A stretch of DNA of 64,000 nucleotides from Trichostrongylus colubriformis (taxonomy: Eukaryota > Nematoda > Chromadorea > Rhabditida > Trichostrongylidae), in NCBI GenBank assembly GCA_963978905.1, contig OZ022256.1, positions 23,499,743 through 23,563,742 of the forward strand. The letters run 5' to 3'. The notes below the pieces were generated by a model, which saw only the letters and a list, made by a program, of their open reading frames with translations, did not search any database and was not told where the DNA came from. The position numbers and the translations under genes are program-made. Numbering within the stretch: the stretch's first letter is position 1; each line of letters starts with the position of its first letter. This document shows, piece after piece, positions 1 to 10,638 of this stretch.

Positions 1-230
1 CCTTTCCAGAACGAGCTGGATGATGCTGACCGTAGACTCATTCTGCATACGCAGACTCCAAGTCTCTAAAAAGCACATGTAATAGTAGGAGGGTGAGCAG
101 GATCGAAGAAAAAGCGCAAAGCCGGATGTTCTTCGTCTTTTTCACTCCTCCTCGATGATCTTGAACGCCTCCCAAATCGCTCGCTCCATCCTGCTCAGAT
201 CTGCTGCTGGGTCGTTCATCATGTTTTTTT
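1..230 (-). pseudogene. RTE-type retrotransposon RT, C-terminal fragment (cut by window edge)
   Basis: Minus-strand translation, using two frames, gives the region after the RT palm of RTE elements of the craniofacial-development-protein-2-like type: an MNDPAADLSRMERAIWEAFK stretch, then an ETWSLRMQNESTVSIIQL stretch. The second corresponds to the family motif ETW-x-RKQ-x-x-A-x-SVIERAIER. The fragment runs off the window start. It lies in the same orientation as the RT piece at 1610-1905 and the endonuclease piece at 3400-4180, so all three may be one element broken up by MITE insertions. Frameshifts make it non-functional. Confidence 0.55.
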
Positions 231-436
231 CGATCTATTAGTTTGGTGCATAAGTATTGCGACACATACCACTTTTCTTTCAGCACATTGCTACTCCAAG
301 AGTCTCAGATATATAGTCATCATTGTCCTCTACCCCTTAACTCCGATGACTGGATAGCCGCTCATTGCCATCTGTTCAAGAGTTCTCAAGCTACGAAAGG
401 TCCATGTATACACATTCGAGTGCAGCTTGATTATAA

Positions 437-893
437 TGGCACAGTTCACGTAATTTCCGTGCATCGTCATGTTCCATAGAAATTGTAGGAGTGCTGAAGA
501 GCATTAAAGCGAAGGAAAACAAAGAGAACTTCCAAAAACCTCGAACAAGATGTTTGTAACCTTTCGCTTCGACAAGTTTGCAGCCTATAAGCAAGCATTT
601 GGACATGGTATCACGGGATGATATCATCCGACAAGCGGCCACTACTATAAAAATTACCCTTATCCTATCTTATAACAGTCGATGCCATGAACCTGACCTA
701 CCGCTACCCCTCCCTCCAAATCGTATACGGGTAGGACATCTTGAGACGGTGAACACCATCTCCTTTACGTGTGCTTCACGCGTTTATCACGCACCCTCGC
801 AGGTTATGGCACACTCTTTGCCGTTGTGGAAGGATCTATACACTTGTGGATGGAAGCAAGAGGCTCATACATATTACCGTGAACTGCGCCTTC
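437..893. mobile_element. MITE, family A copy 1
   Basis: The inverted ends read GGCACAGTTCACG on the left and CGTGAACTGCGCC on the right. The interior aligns by eye with three other copies at 2033-2500, 10991-11465 and 53813-54226, sharing a block GGACATCTTGAGACGGTG and a later CACGCGTTTATCACGCACCC block. There is no coding capacity, so it would depend on a transposase elsewhere. It interrupts the broken RTE element. Confidence 0.7.
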
Positions 894-1609
894 AAACCTT
901 TCATGACCTTGTAACGCAGGACCCTGATCAAGGTAACACGGTAAGATGAAAGGCCACAAGTTCAGCTCCTTCTGAGTTCTCGCTTTATCTTTGCAGCATG
1001 CTGTCATACATGCACACAGCATTGATCTTTAAAGATGCACTGTCAGCCTTGAACGACTCTCAAAATGAACAGTTCGCATACGAACCTCGTCATTTGGAGG
1101 AATGGGTAACATCAAATATGGGGTTCGTACTGCCCGCTGCCAGTTCACGGTTAGCGCGATCACCGGCAAGTACACCTAGCTGAAGCAATCTGTGATGTTG
1201 TCCCCTCGAGCGTGAATGGGTCATCGGGTGCCAATCAGTTCCAGATGAGCATCGTTGTCGTTGGTTTCAGCTATAAATCGATTTTCACTCTATCAGTCAA
1301 AACAGGCTAACATTTTCTCAGCGTACTGGATTGCCAGTTTTATGAGCACGATGGTCTCGGCAGCAAAGTGAAGATGATGTAGGTGCCGGCCATCGACCTC
1401 TACACCGAGGATGGCTATCATTGCGTTTTATGTAGAACGTTTTCAAAAAGGGCTATACACGTCGATGACGATCCCTTGTAGGATGTGAAATTCTGGTTGT
1501 GAATTTGCTATAAAGTTTACAAAGTGCTCATATGTACTATGTAGGTACACCCTGGTTGTTTAGGGCTTCAATAGCCCGTGCTCTGTCCTAACGCTGTCTT
1601 TAGAGGCTC
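894..1609. other. No gene recognised (894-1609)
   Basis: Only short frames occur here, none with recognisable motifs. A plus-strand stretch around 1325-1500 reads as LDCQFYEHDGLGSKVKMM and then hits stops; I could not place it. The stretch probably includes decayed RTE sequence, because it lies between two RTE fragments. Confidence 0.3.
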
Positions 1610-1905
1610 ACATCAACTTGATGAATGTAAGTGATAGCGGATGACCTCGTCTGAAGTTCTGCCAATTCATTCAAGATGGCTTCAGTGAAAGGCTTTAAGA
1701 CTACAGACAGCAGGCAGATTGAACGATAATCCCCAATGTCGTGCCACCTCCCTTTTTATACAGCAAAACAGCCCTCCTGGTTTTCTACAAAGCCTGTACC
1801 ATGTATTCCGGCAGGTGCATGTGAAGAGCTCGGACAAAGTTGTGACGATAACTAGTGGTAAATTATCCAGATGTTCGAGTCTGATCCCGTCGGACCGGGT
1901 GCTGT
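1610..1905 (-). pseudogene. RTE-type retrotransposon RT fragment (N-terminal RT blocks)
   Basis: On the minus strand one frame gives a VLLYKKGGG block. A shifted frame continues as DIGDYRSICLLSVVLKPFTE followed by AILNELAELQTRSS. This matches the RTE reverse-transcriptase block written in the family as LLYKKGDxxDxxNYRPICLLSVxYKLFTRxIxxR. At least one frameshift separates the two halves. Downstream RT blocks, including the FADD box, are not found before the C-terminal fragment at the window start. Confidence 0.6.
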
Positions 1906-2032
1906 AATGTTTTTCACCGACGAAATTGTGCCTGATTCGGCAAAGGAGAACTGGAAACGACATATCCTCTTCCTTCAAATTGTTGCTAGACGGGTGGACA
2001 TGGTTATTGAAGAGATCCGATAAAAGGCACAG

Positions 2033-2500
2033 TTCACGATAATTTTCATGCGTCTTCGCGTTCCGTAAAGACTTTGAGGGTGCTGAAGTAGTCATAAGCG
2101 AAGAAGCAGCCAAAGAAATTTCCGGAAATGCTTTAAATAAGATGTTTCTGACCTTTTGCTTCGGCGAGTTTTCAACTTAGAAGCAAGCATTTGAACAAGT
2201 TTTCGCGTGATAGTATCATTCGATAAGGCTGCTATTACTATGGAAATCCTCCCTATCCTATCTTATCGCAGTCCAAATCATGCCTCTTATCCACATAGAT
2301 GCCACAGCTGCACTGCTGGCTAAGTGTGGAATGGGTGTGGGCCATCTTGAGACGGTGGCCGCCAGCTGACTTACGGGTTCTTTACGCGTTGGCTCTCAAC
2401 CCTCACGCCGCGGTGATGGCACACGTTTTGCCGTTGTGGTAGGGCCTATCAACTCGCGGATGGAACCAAGACACTTATATTATCGTGAGCTGTCCCTTTA
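2033..2500. mobile_element. MITE, family A copy 2
   Basis: The left end is AAAAGGCACAGTTCACGATAA and the right end is TTATCGTGAGCTGTCCCTTT, forming imperfect inverted repeats. The interior carries the family blocks (GGGCCATCTTGAGACGGTGG, CACGCGTTGGCTC). It sits between the RT and endonuclease fragments of the minus-strand RTE element, so it probably inserted after that element. Confidence 0.75.
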
Positions 2501-2835
2501 AGTCCTAGATGACCTGCTACATTGTCCTTTGCGAAAAAGGGACCGTACCATCAGGACGTTCAAGACAATGCATTTCGGTCCTATAACTGGCAGAATTTCA
2601 GCTAGCACAACTGCTTTTTCTCCTCGAAATCCTCCTTCAATGGCTCTCTGCATTCTTCAGACGTCATTTGGCAATCGCCTGCGGCTCGTGCTGCTCCATC
2701 TTGGCTCCCTGAGTTTCCGGAGAGGAGTCCTCTTGGTTATTCTAAACTCTGTGTCTTTCTGACACAATGAGGAAGATATTCAACCAGCCGATTGCACCCT
2801 TTTCTTTTATGAAATCCTTCTATTATTGAACCTCC
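2501..2835. other. No gene recognised (2501-2835)
   Basis: A 77-codon plus frame (2529-2762) has no recognisable domain and no splice context. I see no repeat structure in this stretch. Confidence 0.25.
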
Positions 2836-3420
2836 ACCTTTGTATGTCTGTTCGTCGGTATGTCGCTAAGTATGTAAGTCTGTCTGTTCATCTGTTCGTT
2901 TGTAAATGAATGATTGTGATAGAGAAGTCAATGGACAAAAACAACCACTCACGGAGATGAGCAGCTACATCGTCTTGTAGTGTCAATCTAAGGATGGGAT
3001 AGTACCAACTATTTATGCAAGTTCTGCTCAGTAACTCGCGTCCATCCTGCGGCGTGCTGACGCCGCATTAGGTGTCAGCACAGATGTTAGGGATGCCGAA
3101 ATCACAGCACGTCTTAGGCTAGGTCAGTCAAAAAAAATAGCTCTGAAAGCGAATTGCAAGTCTTCATTGAGCCATAGTTCAGTCGGTATCAGACTGTGAA
3201 CAGAAGGCTAGAGACCCGATGAGCCATACCATACCCGACGGACCATCAGTGTCGCAGAACTTCAATTTCTACTATCAATGGGCCGGTGTCGCAGAACTTC
3301 AATTTCCACTATCAATGGGGCGGTGTCGCAGAACATCAATTTCCACTATCAATGGACCGCACCTATGAATGGGTCCCCTCGTTCAGGTATTATTTCAAAA
3401 ACTGTATACGTACACTGTAA
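2836..3420. repeat. Dispersed repeat family G, copy 1, with tRNA-like A box
   Basis: The stretch runs from a GTATGTAAGTCTGTCTGTTC region and a TGAATGATTGTGATAGAGAA block, through GGATGGGATAGTACCAACT, GTGCTGACGCCGCATTA and GAGCCATAGTTCAGTCGG, to a block ending GGTCCC near 3380. The same ordered blocks recur at 9086-9215, 9765-10278 and, inverted, at 10336-10638 and 13350-13690. The segment near 3172-3195 resembles a tRNA D-arm/A-box (consensus TRGYNNARNNG), but no B box is visible. Confidence 0.6.
3249..3359. repeat. 37-bp tandem repeat, 3 copies
   Basis: Three adjacent 37-bp units start at 3249, 3286 and 3323, each beginning GTGTCGCAGAAC and ending ATCAATGGnnCG. They differ at only a few positions. 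Only a single unit-like block is present in the other copies of this repeat family, so the expansion is specific to this copy. Confidence 0.9.
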
Positions 3421-4180
3421 TCGCAAAACAACACGTTGAGTGACTCTTCTTCGATTATCGTATGCTTAGCCCTCTCATAGCAGTTCCCAGCGATGCGTGA
3501 GGAACATCGCGCAACTACAACTGGTCTTCTTATAAACCAGCAAGAGGAGTGAAGTGGTGTTGAATGATGACTGTTTGAGGCTTCGCTTTTTGAAAATCGG
3601 GGCTCTCTCTCAGACAGTCTTTCACCCTGCTGACTCCAGCCTCCTCCGTGAGACCCGATGTAAGAATCGTTATTCCTTCTTTTGGAGCTAATCTTAGGGT
3701 TGGAGTCGCCGACGATGACTCGAAGAAGGGATAGTTTTCCTTGCGAACTTTTCCAATCCCGCATCAAACGATCGAACATGTCCTCGCCTTCTCTTCTTAT
3801 CGGTGCGTAGACAACAGAGATAGTTCAAGCTATAAATGAACCACATCTTCTTGGTTGCAAATGTCCGATTCGAGTCGTCAGATTTTCGCACGAATCCATA
3901 TCCATGGCGAATTGCGTGTTGACAACAGACCACCAATGGCTCTTTTGTATCATGTTCCAGAGCGCAGTTCTTCTCCAGTACTGTAAAAGACGTGTAGCGA
4001 TGTATGCCTCGTCATCTTGTTCAGCCCGATGACGTCGTATTTGATCTCCTTGGCTTGCGTCATCAGATCTTTGATTCTCGCTTTTGATGCATGAGTTCGT
4101 GCATCAAAAGTAAAAATCTCCATGACAGATCTCTCGAATTACACAGCCTGTCATGGCCCTAAAACTGTAGAAGCCTCTGG
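3400..4180 (-). pseudogene. RTE-type retrotransposon endonuclease fragment
   Basis: Minus-strand frames give an APE-type endonuclease in the expected order. ASKARIKDLMTQAKEIKYD then VIGLNKM corresponds to the LSSEARIxxLMxQAxKIKYDVIGLxETR start. Then come RLYG/CGS strand blocks and a VVYAPIRREGEDMFDRLMRD stretch. VIVGDSNPKISSKRRNNDSY is the VIVGDFNAKIG catalytic loop with F changed to S, followed by YIGSHGGGWSQQGERLSE. Several frameshifts and stops break it. The orientation matches the RT fragments at 1610-1905 and 1-230. Confidence 0.65.
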
Positions 4181-4224
4181 AGCTGTTCTACCCAACGCTG
4201 CTGTGTTGGGAACTCCCTCAGGCT

Positions 4225-4677
4225 TTGGAAGAAGAAGCCCATCTCCTTACTGTTCTGGGCAAGTCGAAGGACCACGAGCTTGCCAAGCAGTTGTGGGAAC
4301 TGCGTATACGCTGCTTAGTTAGCTTATATGCCGAAGTAGACTGTGGACTAGTGATTGAAGGCGATCTTAGGACGCCTTGCATGTATCTCCCAGTTAGAAT
4401 GTATACTTTTGGCTGGAACGAATGCATTATACTGGCTTTCCCCCTACACCTATACAGGAAACGTCTATATGGATACAGAAGATATTTATCATCCCAGCGC
4501 AACAGAAATAGTGATTCCGTGAATCCGCCAGCGTCTCAGGGCACGTACATGGTGGCTTTTGGTCCACGACTTACATTCCATCCGCCAGCTGAGTTCGTTC
4601 CAAGTTTTTTTTGTCGCCTCATGGCTCGAGATCCTATGACGAGAGAGGCTTTTAGTGAAGGAGATAGGGATCAGTGA
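4225..4677 (+). other. Unassigned 150-codon open frame
   Basis: A plus-strand frame of 150 codons overlaps a minus-strand frame of 94 codons (4218-4502). No domain, signal peptide or splice context is recognisable. Being just upstream of the endonuclease fragment, it may be antisense to the 5' part of the RTE element. I do not call it a gene. Confidence 0.15.
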
Positions 4678-4710
4678 GAAGTCATCAATGGCGGATGATT
4701 CAAAATGAGT

Positions 4711-4914
4711 TGCTATCGCAATGAGGGGGGGGGGGGGCGGGAGACATCCAATAAAAAGTTGTTTATCTAAGCATCCTGGAGAGATCCTTGATTGATCAAT
4801 CTGCTAATACAGGCGTATACCTCTGCCTAAGCTTTAAACGGAGGAAAGAAGGGGTTCTTTTCCACTTCTTGGCTTAGGCATCCAGTAGTAGTGCCTCCCC
4901 CTCATTGCGTAGCA
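4711..4914. mobile_element. Poly-G terminal MITE, family C
   Basis: The ends TGCTATCGCAATGAGGGGG and CCCCCTCATTGCGTAGCA form near-perfect inverted repeats containing a G homopolymer. The interior holds a CTAAGC / GCTTAG palindromic centre. Related short elements occur at 5999-6185, 33203-33420 and 34741-35094. Confidence 0.75.
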
Positions 4915-5998
4915 CCCAAAATGACGTCAAATGATAAGGTATATTATGTGCATCGAAAGGCGTATGATGGTAGCATGAGAGCAGTGGGCTTTTCGCTCAG
5001 TGTTTCGTCGATTACCAGCACTGTGTGAGTGGAACATTGACTTCAGCGGGAGATAGCAAGGAAGACGTCTGTTAGAGTTTGATAAGGGCCGATAAGAGTA
5101 AGTAGTGTGGATCGAACACGCCGCTCACACCACCTAACGAAGGCAGCAGTTCAATCCTAGAGCTCATTGAGAGAACACATTTCGTTCCGTTTCTTATATC
5201 AGGCTCAGCCAAACGATGGACCTCTAAACTATTTGGACTTCCAGTAGGTGATGTCCGCCGTAGTACTATAACAAGCTGTGATAATCAACCGAATATAATC
5301 CATTAATGGCTGCATGCACATAGTGCTCACAGAACACGCCATCTTTTCCGGTAATGCTAGCAACAAAGTTTTTCTACCGGTATATTCTTTGATCTCCTAT
5401 GGAGTAGTAGGCGTTTGTAGTGATACCAATTTTGGGTCAATGTGGGTTAAGGGAAAGGCACGACTTCACGTTCTATGTCAGCGTTCAAAGGTCGCTTCCG
5501 CGACATTTAGTCAATTGCACATCAGTGGCGATGCTGAGCATAGCTAGGGGAAAGTTACGGAGATGATTGAGTTAACTTCGATGTGCTTAAGGGCCTTCTC
5601 AGTAACTCACTCATCCGGAACTCCTTTCTCTAGTCTACATTTTTCTGGCCATATTGTCGTGTATATACTTGTTTGTGAGCAATGATGCGTGATAGGCTAT
5701 CATTGTGGCATGGAACGCGAAGTCGTATCTCCACCCCCTTCCAACCCACCTTGCCCTCCAATTTTCCAGCATTGCACATATCACGTTGTGGAACTTCTAT
5801 CGATGAGTCAGTATCGACTTTCATGAATATCAGCTCTGCTGCGGAGTGAGATATCAATTCCATGACAAACAAATAGACAGTACAACTGATATACTTTTTG
5901 AAATAAATATAGTAGGATAGGTCACCATGTGATGCACGCAGAACCGTGTGACAGCAAAATTTGTGTTATCCAATTTAGGAGTAAAAAAGGGTGCCGTT
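4915..5998. other. No gene recognised (4915-5998)
   Basis: Two modest frames are present, 5314-5547 plus and 5630-5872 minus. Neither has a recognisable motif. The minus frame has a coding-like composition but no clear splice partners. No repeats were identified. Confidence 0.2.
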
Positions 5999-6185
5999 GT
6001 AATTTGGGGGGCACTCATTGTTGCGCTGTTCCCTCACTCGGAACTGTTCTACAATCACCAGTTTGTATAATCAAGTGTATATATTTGCTCAATCCTTACT
6101 TTAGTAAGGTTAGGCTAGAAATCTAAACAAAAATAGTGCCAGATGTCGAGCTTAGTGAAGTGTCCCCCCCCCTCCTTCCAATTAC
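5999..6185. mobile_element. Poly-G terminal MITE, family C
   Basis: The ends GTAATTTGGGGGGCACTC and GTGTCCCCCCCCC...CCAATTAC are inverted repeats. The interior shares GTTGCGCTGT, CTACAATCA-CAGTTTGT and CAAGTG-ATAT blocks with the copy at 33203-33420, so the two are members of one short family. Confidence 0.75.
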
Positions 6186-6236
6186 ATTAACACCTGAAGC
6201 GATTTGTAGTTGAAGAGGATAGCGTCTAAGCTTATT

Positions 6237-6572
6237 GTTAGGAGCAGTGTTAGGGGTAATTCGATTGTTTCATTCTTTTCAATCTTTGATACTGACCGGT
6301 GGACGTGTTCACCACGAAAGCTCACACGTCAAGCAGATCATTCTGCTATCACGCTTATTACTGTACGGCCCGGTCATTCTTAGGCGAGGCCCCCCCCTAA
6401 GGGAAGGGGTTATCTAAGGCGTCAGGTGTTATCTGTTACGCCGTCACTACAGCTCGGTGGCGCGCTTTCCGACGGGGATTTAGCCATTAATAAGCTCATC
6501 AGCCCATAGTTCCCATGTGAGTGACGTCTTTTAGGGATTTTCTATTAACCATATTGACCCTAAGGCTTTCTG
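6237..6572. mobile_element. MITE, family F copy 1
   Basis: The left end GCAGTGTTAGGGGTAATTC is matched by the right end ATATTGACCCTAAGGCTTTC. The interior contains a TACTGACCGGTGGACGTGTTC block shared with the copy at 48919-49294. Solitary right-end-like pieces of the family are seen near 32405-32510, 44730-44845 and 49470-49555. Confidence 0.6.
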
Positions 6573-6749
6573 TAACTGAATCATTGCCTGCATCCTGCAA
6601 CAGACCCCTCAACCATGGTTACGCTTCATCTATGAAATGGTTTCTCACAAACAGTGACAGATCCCAAAACTGACAGAAGAATAGCCAACTCACGCCCATT
6701 TTAACTAGCTATTCTCATTGTCAGCACACACAAAAAACAGTCAGCTTAC

Positions 6750-6970
6750 GTTTTCAGAGCGAAAATGTAGTTGACAAGAGCTGGGCGCTGTTCATTCACT
6801 AGAACTGCTATGACAAGACCATGCTTTATGTGTTCGAAGCGAGCATCGAGCTCACTCGAGAGCTCTTCGTGATACGGTAGAAGTGTAAACTTCTTTTCGT
6901 GACGGCCGAACTTGCGAGAAACCTCCCTCTTTACTCCCACAGCTGCATCCACGACGACGAAGGAAGGTTT
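6750..6970 (-). CDS. Candidate internal exon of an unidentified gene
   Basis: On the minus strand a classical nematode acceptor (TTCTTTTATTTCAG) at 6971-6984 opens a 221-nt frame of 73 codons ending at a GTAAGC donor at 6749. The frame begins KPSFVVVDAAVGVKREVSRK and ends ALVNYIFALK. The composition is coding-like and the flanking splice signals are good. I do not recognise the family. An upstream open piece at about 7003-7103 may be an adjacent exon, but no complete model could be built and the downstream side enters MITE F sequence, so this may be a gene remnant. Confidence 0.4.
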
Positions 6971-7109
6971 CTGAAATAAAAGAAGTTCGTGACATATTGC
7001 GATCCTGGATACGAAAAATCCAACCATTTCTTCCGACAAGCACTCCTTCTGGGAAAATGATTGTTGTGTGCGGAAGAGCGAAGGTGATGTAGTGCGAATA
7101 CACCCTACC

Positions 7110-7619
7110 CTACTATACCTTAAATAATGGAAAGTGCATGGGAGAGGTCACTGATATGCTTTATCAGGAAAAACACGCAACATTTCACCACTCAAGGTGC
7201 TATTGCAGTGAGGGGATGGTACGAGGGGGGGGGGGGGGGAGACATGCCATTGAGGGCATTATTTCAGCTAAGCCTAGAAGGGGTTGGGAGCTCCTTCATT
7301 TTTCCACTGAAGTTAGGCACAAATATACGCTTGAAAGTGCAGATACATACATACATTTATTACATGTAGAAATTCATGTGATACATCTAGAAATAGATTA
7401 GAAATAGATAACCATGTAATTGTCAACCGCATGTAACACTAAATTTACAGAAAATTTGGTAGTTATAGTATCAGGAGTAATATTAAGGCTAAATACCTAT
7501 AGGAAGAACCATAAAGTAACTATAGAAACTGTAGAACGAAATGGAACCATTTTAAAGAGAGTGTGAACAGTGCAGACCCTGAAGTACTCATGAAGCAAGG
7601 TAATTATCAAGGTATTTCT
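7110..7619. other. No gene recognised; partial poly-G repeat
   Basis: A GCTATTGCAGTGAGGGG followed by a G homopolymer near 7197-7240 resembles the left end of a family C element. No matching right end was found. Frames here are short and overlapping. Confidence 0.3.
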
Positions 7620-8570
7620 TAAAACCGAAAGAGCTAACAGGGATCCTTCTTTCTGCTTAGTTCCATGTAAGGGGTGTAAACTCGATTTATAAAAAGTGTT
7701 CTCTACAACTGAGCCTGAATTTGGGGAGGAGTAATTTAAAGGGATGACCTCTAGTCGTGGATGATCTCAATCTGCCAAATGTATGTACTGAGTTTAAGGC
7801 AGGAACGCCCTTGGAGAATTTTGTGGAACATCAAAAGATCAAGCTTTTTTTCTACGGCAAGCAAGGGAAGTTAGGCTTATGATAGAGTTACGAGTATCAC
7901 TTGAGCGAATTTTATCGTAAATGAATCCATTGATCCTGACCAAAGGTTTCCTAGTGACATTGTTTTGAACTTTCTCCAATTCTTTTATGGTTTTGCGCTT
8001 GTGAGGATTAAAAATTACGGTGCCATATTCAACAAGGGGCCTTATATACGTCTTATAGGCCTGTAAAAGAACTGTCGGGTTGTTGGTAGATAGCGCTCTA
8101 AACACACTGTGTGTAGCGTCGAGTGCTTTTCTGGCGATTTCATCACAGTGTGCACCAAAGCAGAGGTCAGAGGTCATCAAAAATCCCAAATCAGTAATTT
8201 TGTTGACCTGTTGGATTATTGAGTTTCAACATGATATGTAGTACACTTCATATCACCGTTTAACCTTGTACCATAACGCATGAATTTAGTTTTCTCCTTT
8301 GACAGAGGAAGGCTCCATTCTTTTGACCAGGAGGATGTGGCATCAAGGGCACGTTGAAGAATGATACAATCATCAGTGGTCCTAATTTGTTTTTAGATTT
8401 TGACAACATCAGCAAAAGCAATACATTTGACTTTGCAAGACATGATGATATCGGGCAATTCATGCGTGTAAATGTTGAAAAGAGGTGGGGAGAGAACTCC
8501 ACCTTGAGGAACACCGCTGAGGACAGGTCTCTATCTGGAATAGGTAGAATTGATGCGTACCGAAAACAAG
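7620..8570 (-). pseudogene. CR1/Jockey-like non-LTR retrotransposon RT, C-terminal half, degenerate
   Basis: Minus-strand reading gives ordered RT blocks. SGVPQGGVLSPPLFNIYTHE is the catalytic-core entry motif. IAFADVVKI is the FADD box with the second aspartate changed to valine. A DDCIILQRALDATSSWSKEW block follows, then TDLGFLMTSDLCFGAHCDEI, then KTYIRPLVEYGTVIFNPHK, typical of the thumb/connection region of CR1 and Jockey elements, and finally an NRVYTPYMELSR end block near 7660. Several frameshifts and stops and the lost catalytic Asp make it dead. No endonuclease domain was found upstream. Confidence 0.75.
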
Positions 8571-9085
8571 CGTTCAGATAGAAATGAATGAATTCATGAG
8601 ATGATGCTCGGTGAGAGGAGATGCATGAGAGGACCTCTCAAGTATCCCTCAAAGCTGCTTACATGTGCAACTTTTTAGAAGATGTTCCCCTCACTGCGAT
8701 GGCACCAAGAATAGTTATTGATCGCTTCATAAACACTTTGATGTGTGTCCATCCGTTCGTCAACACTAAAACAACAACTCTCGTTCAGCAGTGATGGGAC
8801 CCGGAGTGTGCGAATTCCGATGCAGCTCAATAGCCATAGATGACAAATGGATGAACCCATTGCGTTCATATTATAACGCAATTTGAAACGCACACTACAG
8901 CGCTAGTAACACAATAGATGGGGAAATGTGATGTGGCAATGGTAGATCCGACCAACCAAAACAAATGAGTCGATAGACACAATTCACATTGTGATGAGCG
9001 CAATGCTGCGCAGTAGCCCCATCATTTCTTCATATAACTATCACTAATAGGAATTCCATGGAGTTTAGTTGTCGAAGCACTATAT
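8571..9085. other. No gene recognised (8571-9085)
   Basis: This is probably the decayed upstream part of the CR1-like element plus unassigned sequence. No conserved motif is readable. Confidence 0.25.
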
Positions 9086-9215
9086 AAACCAGTAACTTTG
9101 TGCGTCTGTTTGTCGGTATGTAGGTATGTAAGTATGTCTCTCCGTCCGCGAATGAATGATTGTGATAAGGGAGTCGATAGAGAAAAACAACCAATAACGG
9201 AGATCAGCAACTTAA
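9086..9215. repeat. Repeat family G, 5' part
   Basis: Blocks CTGTTTGTCGGTATGTA, GTATGTAAGTATGTCTCTCC and GAATGATTGTGATAAGGGAG match the opening of the copy at 2836. The rest of the copy resumes only at about 9765, so roughly 550 bp was inserted here. Confidence 0.55.
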
Positions 9216-9255
9216 AGACAGTGTTCGGGATAATGTGGGTGACAGGGAATCCCAT

Positions 9256-9764
9256 AAGGAGGCATTGAGTGAAAAACTACGGGTCTGGAAGGCCTATGCA
9301 TGGCGAAATCCCCCGCGGAAGGCGCCCCCTTGAGCTCTGGCGGAGGCGGCCTCGTCAGGACAAGCCGCCTTGGACAAGGACAGCCCGCCTCCAGGCGACG
9401 TGATTAGGGGTTGGTCACGGTGCGGTTGGTCAAGGAGATCGGCAGGATTGAATGTATCGAGCGCGCTTTCTCACTTTTAGCTTGAAACTGACCACATGAA
9501 AATAGATGCTGTCGCATTTCCGAACATCCCTTCATGCTTACGTCTTGGTAATGCCAGTGGAAAACCTATGCGGACTACCCGCGTCTTGACGGAAAGGTCG
9601 TCCGCGCCCAGAACCAATGGTGGGAAGGGGTTCTATTTCTTGGGTTTTCGGCCACTTCCATTCGTTTTTTCTCTACTTTCCTGTTACTAGGCATCTCGGC
9701 TTTCATATTCACTACTTCTTATACTTTTCGTCCGAATTTTCCCGAAAGCTGCCTTTAATGGTTG
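9256..9764. other. Insertion within repeat G; GC-rich and family D-like remnants
   Basis: The stretch 9290-9460 is GC rich (GGCGGAGGCGGCC, CAGCCCGCCTCC) and resembles the interior of MITE F reversed. The stretch 9590-9760 resembles the interior of MITE D (TTCTATTTCTTGGGTTTTCG, then CTTTCATATTC). Neither has clear ends. No gene is seen. Confidence 0.35.
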
Positions 9765-9980
9765 GTAGTACAATCTACGGATGTGATAGTACCAACTTTT
9801 TACTGACAGGCCTTCTTAGTACACTAAAAATCATTCTGCGGTGTGCTGACGCCGCATTAAGTGTCAGCATAGAAGAAAATGCGTAGATGTGATGAATGTC
9901 AGAGGAACAGTACGATTTAGTTTAGATCAGGTAAAGGAAAACGGTAGAATGAAAACGACTACGAGTCTTCCAGTAAGCCA

Positions 9981-10638
9981 TAGCTCAGTCGCGGGTGATG
10001 GGTCACACCATTAAGGGATCATCATCATCACATAACTTTAATTTCCATGACTGGGCCGCACCTGTTGATGGGTCCACTCACACAAGTACTAATTTGACAC
10101 GTTTGTACGCTTAACAACCTTTTAAGCAGCTCCCTTCCAATCATCCTATGCGCAGTCCGCTCCTAGAAGTGCGACGCGAGAGGAGAATCGCGCAGCTACA
10201 GGTGGTATAAATAAAATGTGCTCATTCAGTGGTACTGCCCATCAGGCACTTTGACTGTAGCGTCCGTATTGCAGTAGTGAGTGCTGTAAAAGGTTTCATC
10301 GCATTCACTTACTAGTGGCTCTTATATGCCCTCGCCTACTCCTGCAATACGGACGCTACAGTCAAAGTGCCTGATAGGCAGTACCACTGAGTGAGCACAT
10401 TTTATTCAAACCACTTGTAGCTGCGCGATTCACTTCTCGCATCGCTCGGCACTGCTAGGAGCGGACTGCGCATAGGATAACTGGACGGGGCTGCTTAAAA
10501 GGTGGTTAAGCGTACAAAGTTGTCAAATTAATACTTGTGTGAGTGTACCCATCAACAGGTGCGGCCCAGTTATGGAGTTTGAAGTTCTGTGACGCTGATG
10601 ATCCTTGATGGTGTGACCCATTACCCGCGACTAGCTCT
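9981..10638. repeat. Long hairpin: about 300-bp inverted repeat (repeat family G)
   Basis: The left arm is 9981-10278 and the right arm 10336-10638, separated by about 57 bp. The arms match over nearly their whole length, for example GCAGTCCGCTCCTAG / CTAGGAGCGGACTGC and GACTGTAGCGTCCGTATTGC / GCAATACGGACGCTACAGTC. The outer part of both arms is the 3' half of repeat G, including the A-box-like TAGCTCAGTCG. Transcription would produce a long double-stranded RNA stem. Confidence 0.9.

Noticed and set aside
1682..2113. 143-codon minus-strand frame
   Set aside because: Most of it is a wrong-frame reading of the RTE RT fragment plus MITE A sequence; the correct RT blocks lie in other frames.
3172..3240. 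Possible tRNA gene
   Set aside because: An A-box-like D arm is present, but no anticodon stem, T-arm or B box can be formed.
3249..3359. CRISPR-like array
   Set aside because: The units are contiguous tandem repeats with no spacers, in a eukaryotic repeat.
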